64,000 nucleotides of DNA from Lineus longissimus (taxonomy: Eukaryota; Nemertea; Pilidiophora; Heteronemertea; Lineidae), in the NCBI RefSeq assembly GCF_910592395.1, contig NC_088314.1, positions 248,001 to 312,000 on the forward strand, in the 5' to 3' direction. The notes under the pieces were generated by a model. That model was not told the DNA's origin, ran no database searches, and was given only the letters and a program-made list of their open reading frames with translations. Numbering within the stretch: the first letter of the stretch is position 1; each line of letters starts with the position of its first letter. Positions 1 to 14,100 of the stretch are shown here, in pieces. The position numbers were made by a program, and so were the translations under genes.

Positions 1-420
1 GATTGAAACAATACATCTACCTCATAGTTCATGTATTCTCATATGACAAACCCAGTGGACACATAACCTGAACTAACATGCAGCAATCGGGAAAACTTAT
101 ACACGTACCAACTGTATACAGATAGCGCTCGAGCGTGTGACTACTGACTATTGGAGTTGATAGGCGTTAGAAGAAGGAACTAGCTATTGGACCAACAGTA
201 AATATACGTCAACGACCATGGCCAGCGTACCCCTTTAACCATCTAGGCACCAGTGGTTTTCAATATCCTCCGCCTCTCGATATGACGAAGGAGTATAAAA
301 AGCCTGAAGCTCAGGATACCCTTTGACTAATATGATAAAAATGACAATTTCCACATCTGTACATGGATGATTAGATAACAAGACAAGCAAGAAGAAAAAA
401 AGAGAAACCTGCGGCAGATT

Positions 421-492
421 CACCGGGACGGGAGTCGAACCCGTGACCTGCCGATTCACAGTCAAACACTCTTAGCGCTGAACCGTCAAGGC
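421..492 (-). other. tRNA-like sequence in each satellite unit (first copy)
   Basis: Read on the minus strand this 72-nt stretch has a perfect Pol III B box (GGTTCGACTCC, 431-441), a 5-bp T stem (ACGGG/CCCGT), a D arm that pairs (GTTC/GAGT), A21, and a 7-base anticodon loop CTGTGAA that would give GTG (His). A run of seven T lies about 20 nt downstream (395-401), as a Pol III terminator would. The acceptor stem is poor: only about 3 of 7 pairs form, and position 8 is not T. It is therefore a degenerate tRNA or tRNA-derived element rather than a clear tRNA-His gene. Copies lie at unit start +420 to +491 in every full unit (2565-2636, 3729-3800 and so on) and at 1401-1472 in the deleted unit; the broken last unit lacks it. 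The unit starting at 12621 has its T-run cut to five. Confidence 0.6.
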
Positions 493-1164
493 TTTCATGC
501 TAAATGGAGATTTTATTCGCCTCTTATGCGGTATGCAAACGAGCGCGCAGCAATTGTGACAAGGTCGATCGCGCAGGTGGCAGAGTGATTGTCCGAAATA
601 GTTTCAAGTAATCGTATATTTCGATAGTTGTACAGATTTTTCTCAACATATCGTATTTATATACCTCAGTGATATAAAAGATTACCTTTGCAGTTGATTT
701 AACGTTTGAATGGCCTTTTTTTGAAGTTTTTAAAAATCGAGGTCAGCAGGGTCAGAGTCAATGAATGAATTGTTTTGCAAGACTCCGGCAGGGTCAAAAG
801 AAAAGTTGTTGGCGCCAATGATGTCGCAATATGGCTGATTTCCATCTCACCCGTGAGATTTGCTCTCGTCTCGTCATGTGCACGTTGAGGTTGCACTGAG
901 GTGCCATTACCACCAGCAGATAGCCAAATGCATCTAGTTTCTTTATTTGATGTGAAAACATGGGGTCATCTCGGCGTCCCCACTGTATAGTGCCACCTGA
1001 ACTGCTTCTTGAACCGTGCTCAATATGTACCGGCTACCACTCTCTCCATCATCACCGACGATATGTGCCGGTGCCGGTCATGCAAGGTCGTTTCAATGAA
1101 AAAGACGCACGCCACTGCCGTACCGGTACCTGAGAAAACTTGCCATTTTAGGCAGATTTGCGAT

Positions 1165-2144
1165 GATTGAAACAATACATCTACCTCATAGTTCATGTAT
1201 TCTCATGTACCCCTTTAACCATCTAGGCACCAGTGGTTTTCAATATCCTCCGCCTCTCGATATGACGAAGGAGTATAAAAAGCCTGAAGCTCAGGATACC
1301 CTTTGACTAATATGATAAAAATGACAATTTCCACATCTGTACATGGATGATTAGATAACAAGACAAGGAAGAAGAAAAAAAGAGAAACCTGCGGCAGATT
1401 CACCGGGACGGGAGTCGAACCCGTGACCTGCCGATTCACAGTCAAACACTCTTAGCGCTGAACCGTCAAGGCTTTCATGCTAAATGGAGATTTTATTCGC
1501 CTCTTATGCGGTATGCAAACGAGCGCGCAGCAATTGTGACAAGGTCGATCGCGCAGGTGGCAGAGTGATTGTCCGAAATAGTTTCAAGTAATCGTATATT
1601 TCGATAGTTGTACAGATTTTTCTCAACATATCGTATTTATATACCTCAGTGATATAAAAGATTACCTTTGCAGTTGATTTAACGTTTGAATGGCCTTTTT
1701 TTGAAGTTTTTAAAAATCGAGGTCAGAAGGGTCAGAGTCAATGAATGAATTGTTTTGCAAGACTCCGGCAGGGTCAAAAGAAAAGTTGTTGGCGCCAATG
1801 ATGTCGCAATATGGCTGATTTCCATCTCACCCGTGAGATTTGCTCTCGTCTCGTCATGTGCACGTTGAGGTTGCACTGAGGTGCCATTACCACCAGCAGA
1901 TAGCCAAATGCATCTAGTTTCTTTATTTGATGTGAAAACATGGGGTCATCTCGGCGTCCCCACTGTATAGTGCCACCTGAACTGCTTCTTGAACCGTGCT
2001 CAATATGTACCGGCTACCACTCTCTCCATCATCACCGACGATATGTACCGGTGCCGGTCATGCAAGGTCGTTTCAATGAAAAAGACGCACGCCACTGCCG
2101 TACCGGTACCTGAGAAAACTTGCCATTTTAGGCAGATTTGCGAT
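1165..2144. repeat. Satellite unit with 184-bp deletion
   Basis: This unit is 980 bp. At 1206/1207 the sequence passes directly from ctcat to gtacccc, whereas all other units have 184 extra bases there (atgacaaa to ggccagc). The rest of the unit, including the tRNA-like element, is intact. Confidence 0.95.
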
Positions 2145-5100
2145 GATTGAAACAATACATCTACCTCATAGTTCATGTATTCTCATATGACAAACCCAGT
2201 GGACACATAACCTGAACTAACATGCAGCAATCGGGAAAACTTATACACGTACCAACTGTATACAGATAGCGCTCGAGCGTGTGACTACTGACTATTGGAG
2301 TTGATAGGCGTTAGAAGAAGGAACTAGCTATTGGACCAACAGTAAATATACGTCAACGACCATGGCCAGCGTACCCCTTTAACCATCTGGGCACCAGTGG
2401 TTTTCAATATCCTCCGCCTCTCGATATGACGAAGGAGTATAAAAAGCCTGAAGCTCAGGATACCCTTTGACTAATATGATAAAAATGACAATTTCCACAT
2501 CTGTACATGGATGATTAGATAACAAGACAAGGAAGAAGAAAAAAAGAGAAACCTGCGGCAGATTCACCGGGACGGGAGTCGAACCCGTGACCTGCCGATT
2601 CACAGTCAAACACTCTTAGCGCTGAACCGTCAAGGCTTTCATGCTAAATGGAGATTTTATTCGCCTCTTATGCGGTATGCAAACGAGCGCGCAGCAATTG
2701 TGACAAGGTCGATCGCGCAGGTGGCAGAGTGATTGTCCGAAATAGTTTCAAGTAATCGTATATTTCGATAGTTGTACAGATTTTTCTCAACATATCGTAT
2801 TTATATACCTCAGTGATATAAAAGATTACCTTTGCAGTTGATTTAACGTTTGAATGGCCTTTTTTTGAAGTTTTTAAAAATCGAGGTCAGCAGGGTCAGA
2901 GTCAATGAATGAATTGTTTTGCAAGACTCCGGCAGGGTCAAAAGAAAAGTTGTTGGCGCCAATGATGTCGCAATATGGCTGATTTCCATCTCACCCGTGA
3001 GATTTGCTCTCGTCTCGTCATGTGCACGTTGAGGTTGCACTGAGGTGCCATTACCACCAGCAGATAGCCAAATGCATCTAGTTTCTTTATTTGATGTGAA
3101 AACATGGGGTCATCTCGGCGTCCCCACTGTATAGTGCCACCTGAACTGCTTCTTGAACCGTGCTCAATATGTACCGGCTACCACTCTCTCCATCATCACC
3201 GACGATATGTACCGGTGCCGGTCATGCAAGGTCGTTTCAATGAAAAAGACGCACGCCACTGCCGTACCGGTACCTGAGAAAACTTGCCATTTTAGGCAGA
3301 TTTGCGATGATTGAAACAATACATCTACCTCATAGTTCATGTATTCTCATATGACAAACCCAGTGGACACATAACCTGAACTAACATGCAGCAATCGGGA
3401 AAACTTATACACGTACCAACTGTATACAGATAGCGCTCGAGCGTGTGACTACTGACTATTGGAGTTGATAGGCGTTAGAAGAAGGAACTAGCTATTGGAC
3501 CAATAGTAAATATACGTCAACGACCATGGCCAGCGTACCCCTTTAACCATCTAGGCACCAGTGGTTTTCAATATCCTCCGCCTCTCGATATGACGAAGGA
3601 GTATAAAAAGCCTGAAGCTCAGGATACCCTTTGACTAATATGATAAAAATGACAATTTCCACATCTGTACATGGATGATTAGATAACAAGACAAGGAAGA
3701 AGAAAAAAAGAGAAACCTGCGGCAGATTCACCGGGACGGGAGTCGAACCCGTGACCTGCCGATTCACAGTCAAACACTCTTAGCGCTGAACCGTCAAGGC
3801 TTTCATGCTAAATGGAGATTTTATTCGCCTCTTATGCGGTATGCAAACGAGCGCGCAGCAATTGTGACAAGGTCGATCGCGCAGGTGGCAGAGTGATTGT
3901 CCGAAATAGTTTCAAGTAATCGTATATTTCGATAGTTGTACAGATTTTTCTCAACATATCGTATTTATATACCTCAGTGATATAAAAGATTACCTTTGCA
4001 GTTGATTTAACGTTTGAATGGCCTTTTTTTGAAGTTTTTAAAAATCGAGGTCAGCAGGGTCAGAGTCAATGAATGAATTGTTTTGCAAGACTCCGGCAGG
4101 GTCAAAAGAAAAGTTGTTGGCGCCAATGATGTCGCAATATGGCTGATTTCCATCTCACCCGTGAGATTTGCTCTCGTCTCGTCATGTGCACGTTGAGGTT
4201 GCACTGAGGTGCCATTACCACCAGCAGATAGCCAAATGCATCTAGTTTCTTTATTTGATGTGAAAACATGGGGTCATCTCGGCGTCCCCACTGTATAGTG
4301 TCACCTGAACTGCTTCTTGAACCGTGCTCAATATGTACCGGCTACCACTCTCTCCATCATCACCGACGATATGTGCCGGTGCCGGTCATGCAAGGTCGTT
4401 TCAATGAAAAAGACGCACGCCACTGCCGTACCGGTACCTGAGAAAACTTGCCATTTTAGGCAGATTTGCGATGATTGAAACAATACATCTACCTCATAGT
4501 TCATGTATTCTCATATGACAAACCCAGTGGACACATAACCTGAACTTACATGCAGCAATCGGGAAAACTTATACACGTACCAACTGTATACAGATAGCGC
4601 TCGAGCGTGTGACTACTGACTATTGGAGTTGATAGGCGTTAGAAGAAGGAACTAGCTATTGGACCAACAGTAAATATACGTCAACGACCATGGCCAGCGT
4701 ACCCCTTTAACCATCTAGGCACCAGTGGTTTTCAATATCCTCCGCCTCTCGATATGACGAAGGAGTATAAAAAGCCTGAAGCTCAGGATACCCTTTGACT
4801 AATATGATAAAAATGACAATTTCCACATCTGTACATGGATGATTAGATAACAAGACAAGGAAGAAGAAAAAAAGAGAAACCTGCGGCAGATTCACCGGGA
4901 CGGGAGTCGAACCCGTGACCTGCCGATTCACAGTCAAACACTCTTAGCGCTGAACCGTCAAGGCTTTCATGCTAAATGGAGATTTTATTCGCCTCTTATG
5001 CGGTATGCAAACGAGCGCGCAGCAATTGTGACAAGGTCGATCGCACAGGTGGCAGAGTGATTGTCCGAAATAGTTTCAAGTAATCGTATATTTCGATAGT

Positions 5101-8100
5101 TGTACAGATTTTTCTCAACATATCGTATTTATATACCTCAGTGATATAAAAGATTACCTTTGCAGTTGATTTAACGTTTGAATGGCCTTTTTTTGAAGTT
5201 TTTAAAAATCGAGGTAAGCAGGGTCAGAGTCAATGAATGAATTGTTTTGCAAGACTCCGGCAGGGTCAAAAGAAAAGTTGTTGGCGCCAATGATGTCGCA
5301 ATATGGCTGATTTCCATCTCACCCGTGAGATTTGCTCTCGTCTCGTCATGTGCACGTTGAGGTTGCACTGAGGTGCCATTACCACCAGCAGATAGCCAAA
5401 TGCATCTAGTTTCTTTATTTGATGTGAAAACATGAGGTCATCTCGGCGTCCCCACTGTATAGTGCCACCTGAACTGCTTCTTGAACCGTGCTCAATATGT
5501 ACCGGCTACCACTCTCTCCATCATCACCGACGATATGTGCCGGTGCCGGTCATGCAAGGTCGTTTCAATGAAAAAGACGCACGCCACTGCCGTACCGGTA
5601 CCTGAGAAAACTTGCCATTTTAGGCAGATTTGCGATGATTGAAACAATACATCTACCTCATAGTTCATGTATTCTCATATGACAAACCCAGTGGACACAT
5701 AACCTGAACTAACATGCAGCAATCGGGAAAACTTATACACGTACCAACTGTATACAGATAGCGCTCGAGCGTGTGACTACTGACTATTGGAGTTGATAGG
5801 CGTTAGAAGAAGGAACTAGCTATTGGACCAATAGTAAATATACGTCAACGACCATGGCCAGCGTACCCCTTTAACCATCTAGGCACCAGTGGTTTTCAAT
5901 ATCCTCCGCCTCTCGATATGACGAAGGAGTATAAAAAGCCTGAAGCTCAGGATACCCTTTGACTAATATGATAAAAATGACAATTTCCACATCTGTACAT
6001 GGATGATCAGATAACAAGACAAGGAAGAAGAAAAAAAGAGAAACCTGCGGCAGATTCACCGGGACGGGAGTCGAACCCGTGACCTGCCGATTCACAGTCA
6101 AACACTCTTAGCGCTGAACCGTCAAGGCTTTCATGCTAAATGGAGATTTTATTCGCCTCTTATGCGGTATGCAAACGAGCGCGCAGCAATTGTGACAAGG
6201 TCGATCGCGCAGGTGGCAGAGTGATTGTCCGAAATAGTTTCAAGTAATCGTATATTTCGATAGTTGTACAGATTTTTCTCAACATATCGTATTTATATAC
6301 CTCAGTGATATAAAAGATTACCTTTGCAGTTGATTTAACGTTTGAATGGCCTTTTTTTGAAGTTTTTAAAAATCGAGGTCAGCAGGGTCAGAGTCAATGA
6401 ATGAATTGTTTTGCAAGACTCCGGCAGGGTCAAAAGAAAAGTTGTTGGCGCCAATGATGTCGCAATATGGCTGATTTCCATCTCACCCGTGAGATTTGCT
6501 CTCGTCTCGTCATGTGCACGTTGAGGTTGCACTGAGGTGCCATTACCACCAGCAGATAGCCAAATGCATCTAGTTTCTTTATTTGATGTGAAAACATGGG
6601 GTCATCTCGGCGTCCCCACTGTATAGTGCCACCTGAACTGCTTCTTGAACCGTGCTCAATATGTACCGGCTACCACTCTCTCCATCATCACCGACGATAT
6701 GTGCCGGTGCCGGTCATGCAAGGTCGTTTCAATGAAAAAGACGCACGCCACTGCCGTACCGGTACCTGAGAAAACTTGCCATTTTAGGCAGATTTGCGAT
6801 GATTGAAACAATACATCTACCTCATAGTTCATGTATTCTCATATGACAAACCCAGTGGACACATAACCTGAACTAACATGCAGCAATCGGGAAAACTTAT
6901 ACACGTACCAACTGTATACAGATAGCGCTCGAGCGTGTGACTACTGACTATTGGAGTTGATAGGCGTTAGAAGAAGGAACTAGCTATTGGACCAATAGTA
7001 AATATACGTCAACGACCATGGCCAGCGTACCCCTTTAACCATCTAGGCACCAGTGGTTTTCAATATCCTCCGCCTCTCGATATGACGAAGGAGTATAAAA
7101 AGCCTGAAGCTCAGGATACCCTTTGACTAATATGATAAAAATGACAATTTCCACATCTGTACATGGATGATTAGATAACAAGACAAGGAAGAAGAAAAAA
7201 AGAGAAACCTGCGGCAGATTCACCGGGACGGGAGTCGAACCCGTGACCTGCCGATTCACAGTCAAACACTCTTAGCGCTGAACCGTCAAGGCTTTCATGC
7301 TAAATGGAGATTTTATTCGCCTCTTATGCGGTATGCAAACGAGCGCGCAGCAATTGTGACAAGGTCGATCGCGCAGGTGGCAGAGTGATTGTCCGAAATA
7401 GTTTCAAGTAATCGTATATTTCGATAGTTGTACAGATTTTTCTCAACATATCGTATTTATATACCTCAGTGATATAAAAGATTACCTTTGCAGTTGATTT
7501 AACGTTTGAATGGCCTTTTTTTGAAGTTTTTAAAAATCGAGGTAAGCAGGGTCAGAGTCAATGAATGAATTGTTTTGCAAGACTCCGGCAGGGTCAAAAG
7601 AAAAGTTGTTGGCGCCAATGATGTCGCAATATGGCTGATTTCCATCTCACCCGTGAGATTTGCTCTCGTCTCGTCATGTGCACGTTGAGGTTGCACTGAG
7701 GTGCCATTACCACCAGCAGATAGCCAAATGCATCTAGTTTCTTTATTTGATGTGAAAACATGGGGTCATCTCGGCGTCCCCACTGTATAGTGCCACCTGA
7801 ACTGCTTCTTGAACCGTGCTCAATATGTACCGGCTACCACTCTCTCCATCATCACCGACGATATGTGCCGGTGCCGGTCATGCAAGGTCGTTTCAATGAA
7901 AAAGACGCACGCCACTGCCGTACCGGTACCTGAGAAAACTTGCCATTTTAGGCAGATTTGCGATGATTGAAACAATACATCTACCTCATAGTTCATGTAT
8001 TCTCATATGACAAACCCAGTGGACACATAACCTGAACTAACATGCAGCAATCGGGAAAACTTATACACGTACCAACTGTATACAGATAGCGCTCGAGCGT

Positions 8101-11100
8101 GTGACTACTGACTATTGGAGTTGATAGGCGTTAGAAGAAGGAACTAGCTATTGGACCAATAGTAAATATACGTCAACGACCATGGCCAGCGTACCCCTTT
8201 AACCATCTAGGCACCAGTGGTTTTCAATATCCTCCGCCTCTCGATATGACGAAGGAGTATAAAAAGCCTGAAGCTCAGGATACCCTTTGACTAATATGAT
8301 AAAAATGACAATTTCCACATCTGTACATGGATGATCAGATAACAAGACAAGGAAGAAGAAAAAAAGAGAAACCTGCGGCAGATTCACCGGGACGGGAGTC
8401 GAACCCGTGACCTGCCGATTCACAGTCAAACACTCTTAGCGCTGAACCGTCAAGGCTTTCATGCTAAATGGAGATTTTATTCGCCTCTTATGCGGTATGC
8501 AAACGAGCGCGCAGCAATTGTGACAAGGTCGATCGCGCAGGTGGCAGAGTGATTGTCCGAAATAGTTTCAAGTAATCGTATATTTCGATAGTTGTACAGA
8601 TTTTTCTCAACATATCGTATTTATATACCTCAGTGATATAAAAGATTACCTTTGCAGTTGATTTAACGTTTGAATGGCCTTTTTTTGAAGTTTTTAAAAA
8701 TCGAGGTCAGCAGGGTCAGAGTCAATGAATGAATTGTTTTGCAAGACTCCGGCAGGGTCAAAAGAAAAGTTGTTGGCGCCAATGATGTCGCAATATGGCT
8801 GATTTCCATCTCACCCGTGAGATTTGCTCTCGTCTCGTCATGTGCACGTTGAGGTTGCACTGAGGTGCCATTACCACCAGCAGATAGCCAAATGCATCTA
8901 GTTTCTTTATTTGATGTGAAAACATGGGGTCATCTCGGCGTCCCCACTGTATAGTGCCACCTGAACTGCTTCTTGAACCGTGCTCAATATGTACCGGCTA
9001 CCACTCTCTCCATCATCACCGACGATATGTGCCGGTGCCGGTCATGCAAGGTCGTTTCAATGAAAAAGACGCACGCCACTGCCGTACCGGTACCTGAGAA
9101 AACTTGCCATTTTAGGCAGATTTGCGATGATTGAAACAATACATCTACCTCATAGTTCATGTATTCTCATATGACAAACCCAGTGGACACATAACCTGAA
9201 CTAACATGCAGCAATCGGGAAAACTTATACACGTACCAACTGTATACAGATAGCGCTCGAGCGTGTGACTACTGACTATTGGAGTTGATAGGCGTTAGAA
9301 GAAGGAACTAGCTATTGGACCAATAGTAAATATACGTCAACGACCATGGCCAGCGTACCCCTTTAACCATCTAGGCACCAGTGGTTTTCAATATCCTCCG
9401 CCTCTCGATATGACGAAGGAGTATAAAAAGCCTGAAGCTCAGGATACCCTTTGACTAATATGATAAAAATGACAATTTCCACATCTGTACATGGATGATT
9501 AGATAACAAGACAAGGAAGAAGAAAAAAAGAGAAACCTGCGGCAGATTCACCGGGACGGGAGTCGAACCCGTGACCTGCCGATTCACAGTCAAACACTCT
9601 TAGCGCTGAACCGTCAAGGCTTTCATGCTAAATGGAGATTTTATTCGCCTCTTATGCGGTATGCAAACGAGCGCGCAGCAATTGTGACAAGGTCGATCGC
9701 GCAGGTGGCAGAGTGATTGTCCGAAATAGTTTCAAGTAATCGTATATTTCGATAGTTGTACAGATTTTTCTCAACATATCGTATTTATATACCTCAGTGA
9801 TATAAAAGATTACCTTTGCAGTTGATTTAACGTTTGAATGGCCTTTTTTTGAAGTTTTTAAAAATCGAGGTCAGCAGGGTCAGAGTCAATGAATGAATTG
9901 TTTTGCAAGACTCCGGCAGGGTCAAAAGAAAAGTTGTTGGCGCCAATGATGTCGCAATATGGCTGATTTCCATCTCACCCGTGAGATTTGCTCTCGTCTC
10001 GTCATGTGCACGTTGAGGTTGCACTGAGGTGCCATTACCACCAGCAGATAGCCAAATGCATCTAGTTTCTTTATTTGATGTGAAAACATGAGGTCATCTC
10101 GGCGTCCCCACTGTATAGTGCCACCTGAACTGCTTCTTGAACCGTGCTCAATATGTACCGGCTACCACTCTCTCCATCATCACCGACGATATGTGCCGGT
10201 GCCGGTCATGCAAGGTCGTTTCAATGAAAAAGACGCACGCCACTGCCGTACCGGTACCTGAGAAAACTTGCCATTTTAGGCAGATTTGCGATGATTGAAA
10301 CAATACATCTACCTCATAGTTCATGTATTCTCATATGACAAACCCAGTGGACTCATAACCTGAACTAACATGCAGCAATCGGGAAAACTTATACACGTAC
10401 CAACTGTATACAGATAGCGCTCGAGCGTGTGACTACTGACTATTGGAGTTGATAGGCGTTAGAAGAAGGAACTAGCTATTGGACCAATAGTAAATATACG
10501 TCAACGACCATGGCCAGCGTACCCCTTTAACCATCTAGGCACCAGTGGTTTTCAATATCCTCCGCCTCTCGATATGACGAAGGAGTATAAAAAGCCTGAA
10601 GCTCAGGATACCCTTTGACTAATATGATAAAAATGACAATTTCCACATCTGCACATGGATGATCAGATAACAAGACAAGGAAGAAGAAAAAAAGAGAAAC
10701 CTGCGGCAGATTCACCGGGACGGGAGTCGAACCCGTGACCTGCCGATTCACAGTCAAACACTCTTAGCGCTGAACCGTCAAGGCTTTCATGCTAAATGGA
10801 GATTTTATTCGCCTCTTATGCGGTATGCAAACGAGCGCGCAGCAATTGTGACAAGGTCGATCGCGCAGGTGGCAGAGTGATTGTCCGAAATAGTTTCAAG
10901 TAATCGTATATTTCGATAGTTGTACAGATTTTTCTCAACATATCGTATTTATATACCTCAGTGATATAAAAGATTACCTTTGCAGTTGATTTAACGTTTG
11001 AATGGCCTTTTTTTGAAGTTTTTAAAAATCGAGGTCAGCAGGGTCAGAGTCAATGAATGAATTGTTTTGCAAGACTCCGGCAGGGTCAAAAGAAAAGTTG

Positions 11101-14100
11101 TTGGCGCCAATGATGTCGCAATATGGCTGATTTCCATCTCACCCGTGAGATTTGCTCTCGTCTCGTCATGTGCACGTTGAGGTTGCACTGAGGTGCCATT
11201 ACCACCAGCAGATAGCCAAATGCATCTAGTTTCTTTATTTGATGTGAAAACATGAGGTCATCTCGGCGTCCCCACTGTATAGTGCCACCGGAACTGCTTC
11301 TTGAACCGTGCTCAATATGTACCGGCTACCACTCTCTCCATCATCACCGACGATATGTGCCGGTGCCGGTCATGCAAGGTCGTTTCAATGAAAAAGACGC
11401 ACGCCACTGCCGTACCGGTACCTGAGAAAACTTGCCATTTTAGGCAGATTTGCGATGATTGAAACAATACATCTACCTCATAGTTCATGTATTCTCATAT
11501 GACAAACCCAGTGGACACATAACCTGAACTAACATGCAGCAATCGGGAAAACTTATACACGTACCAACTGTATACAGATAGCGCTCGAGCGTGTGACTAC
11601 TGACTATTGGAGTTGATAGGCGTTAGAAGAAGGAACTAGCTATTGGACCAATAGTAAATATACGTCAACGACCATGGCCAGCGTACCCCTTTAACCATCT
11701 AGGCACCAGTGGTTTTCAATATCCTCCGCCTCTCGATATGACGAAGGAGTATAAAAAGCCTGAAGCTCAGGATACCCTTTGACTAATATGATAAAAATGA
11801 CAATTTCCACATCTGTACATGGATGATTAGATAACAAGACAAGGAAGAAGAAAAAAAGAGAAACCTGCGGCAGATTCACCGGGACGGGAGTCGAACCCGT
11901 GACCTGCCGATTCACAGTCAAACACTCTTAGCGCTGAACCGTCAAGGCTTTCATGCTAAATGGAGATTTTATTCGCCTCTTATGCGGTATGCAAACGAGC
12001 GCGCAGCAATTGTGACAAGGTCGATCGCGCAGGTGGCAGAGTGATTGTCCGAAATAGTTTTGAGTAATCGTATATTTCGATAGTTGTACAGATTTTTCTC
12101 AACATATCGTATTTATATACCTCAGTGATATAAAAGATTACCTTTGCAGTTGATTTAACGTTTGAATGGCCTTTTTTTGAAGTTTTTAAAAATCGAGGTC
12201 AGCAGGGTCAGAGTCAATGAATGAATTGTTTTGCAAGACTCCGGCAGGGTCAAAAGAAAAGTTGTTGGCGCCAATGATGTCGCAATATGGCTGATTTCCA
12301 TCTCACCCGTGAGATTTGCTCTCGTCTCGTCATGTGCACGTTGAGGTTGCACTGAGGTGCCATTACCACCAGCAGATAGCCAAATGCATCTAGTTTCTTT
12401 ATTTGATGTGAAAACATGGGGTCATCTCGGCGTCCCCACTGTATAGTGCCACCTGAACTGCTTCTTGAACCGTGCTCAATATGTACCGGCTACCACTCTC
12501 TCCATCATCACCGACGATATGTGCCGGTGCCGGTCATGCAAGGTCGTTTCAATGAAAAAGACGCACGCCACTGCCGTACCGGTACCTGAGAAAACTTGCC
12601 ATTTTAGGCAGATTTGCGATGATTGAAACAATACATCTACCTCATAGTTCATGTATTCTCATATGACAAACCCAGTGGACACATAACCTGAACTAACATG
12701 CAGCAATCGGGAAAACTTATACACGTACCAACTGTATACAGATAGCGCTCGAGCGTGTGACTACTGACTATTGGAGTTGATAGGCGTTAGAAGAAGGAAC
12801 TAGCTATTGGACCAACAGTAAATATACGTCAACGACCATGGCCAGCGTACCCCTTTAACCATCTAGGCACCAGTGGTTTTCAATATCCTCCGCCTCTCGA
12901 TATGACGAAGGAGTATAAAAAGCCTGAAGCTCAGGATACCCTTTGACTAATATGATAAAAATGACAATTTCCACATCTGTACATGGATGATCAGATAACA
13001 AGACAAGGAAGAAGAAAAAGAGAGAAACCTGCGGCAGATTCACCGGGACGGGAGTCGAACCCGTGACCTGCCGATTCACAGTCAAACACTCTTAGCGCTG
13101 AACCGTCAAGGCTTTCATGCTAAATGGAGATTTTATTCGCCTCTTATGCGGTATGCAAACGAGCGCGCAGCAATTGTGACAAGGTCGATCGCGCAGGTGG
13201 CAGAGTGATTGTCCGAAATAGTTTTGAGTAATCGTATATTTCGATAGTTGTACAGATTTTTCTCAACATATCGTATTTATATACCTCAGTGATATAAAAG
13301 ATTACCTTTGCAGTTGATTTAACGTTTGAATGGCCTTTTTTTGAAGTTTTTAAAAATCGAGGTCAGCAGGGTCAGAGTCAATGAATGAATTGTTTTGCAA
13401 GACTCCGGCAGGGTCAAAAGAAAAGTTGTTGGCGCCAATGATGTCGCAATATGGCTGATTTCCATCTCACCCGTGAGATTTGCTCTCGTCTCGTCATGTG
13501 CACGTTGAGGTTGCACTGAGGTGCCATTACCACCAGCAGATAGCCAAATGCATCTAGTTTCTTTATTTGATGTGAAAACATGGGGTCATCTCGGCGTCCC
13601 CACTGTATAGTGCCACCTGAACTGCTTCTTGAACCGTGCTCAATATGTACCGGCTACCACTCTCTCCATCATCACCGACGATATGTGCCGGTGCCGGTCA
13701 TGCAAGGTCGTTTCAATGAAAAAGACGCACGCCACTGCCGTACCGGTACCTGAGAAAACTTGCCATTTTAGGCAGATTTGCGATGATTGAAACAATACAT
13801 CTACCTCATAGTTCATGTATTCTCATATGACAAACCCAGTGGACACATAACCTGAACTAACATGCAGCAATCGGGAAAACTTATACACGTACCAACTGTA
13901 TACAGATAGCGCTCGAGCGTGTGACTACTGACTATTGGAGTTGATAGGCGTTAGAAGAAGGAACTAGCTATTGGACCAACAGTAAATATACGTCAACGAC
14001 CATGGCCAGCGTACCCCTTTAACCATCTAGGCACCAGTGGTTTTCAATATCCTCCGCCTCTCGATATGACGAAGGAGTATAAAAAGCCTGAAGCTCAGGA

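Noticed and set aside
421-492. Functional tRNA-His (GTG) cluster
   Set aside because: The acceptor stem pairs at only about 3 of 7 positions and position 8 is not T, so calling it a functional tRNA gene is not supported.
541-620. Second tRNA-like element in the satellite unit (plus strand, tggcagagtgatt)
   Set aside because: It matches an A box but has no B box or foldable T arm within 100 bp.
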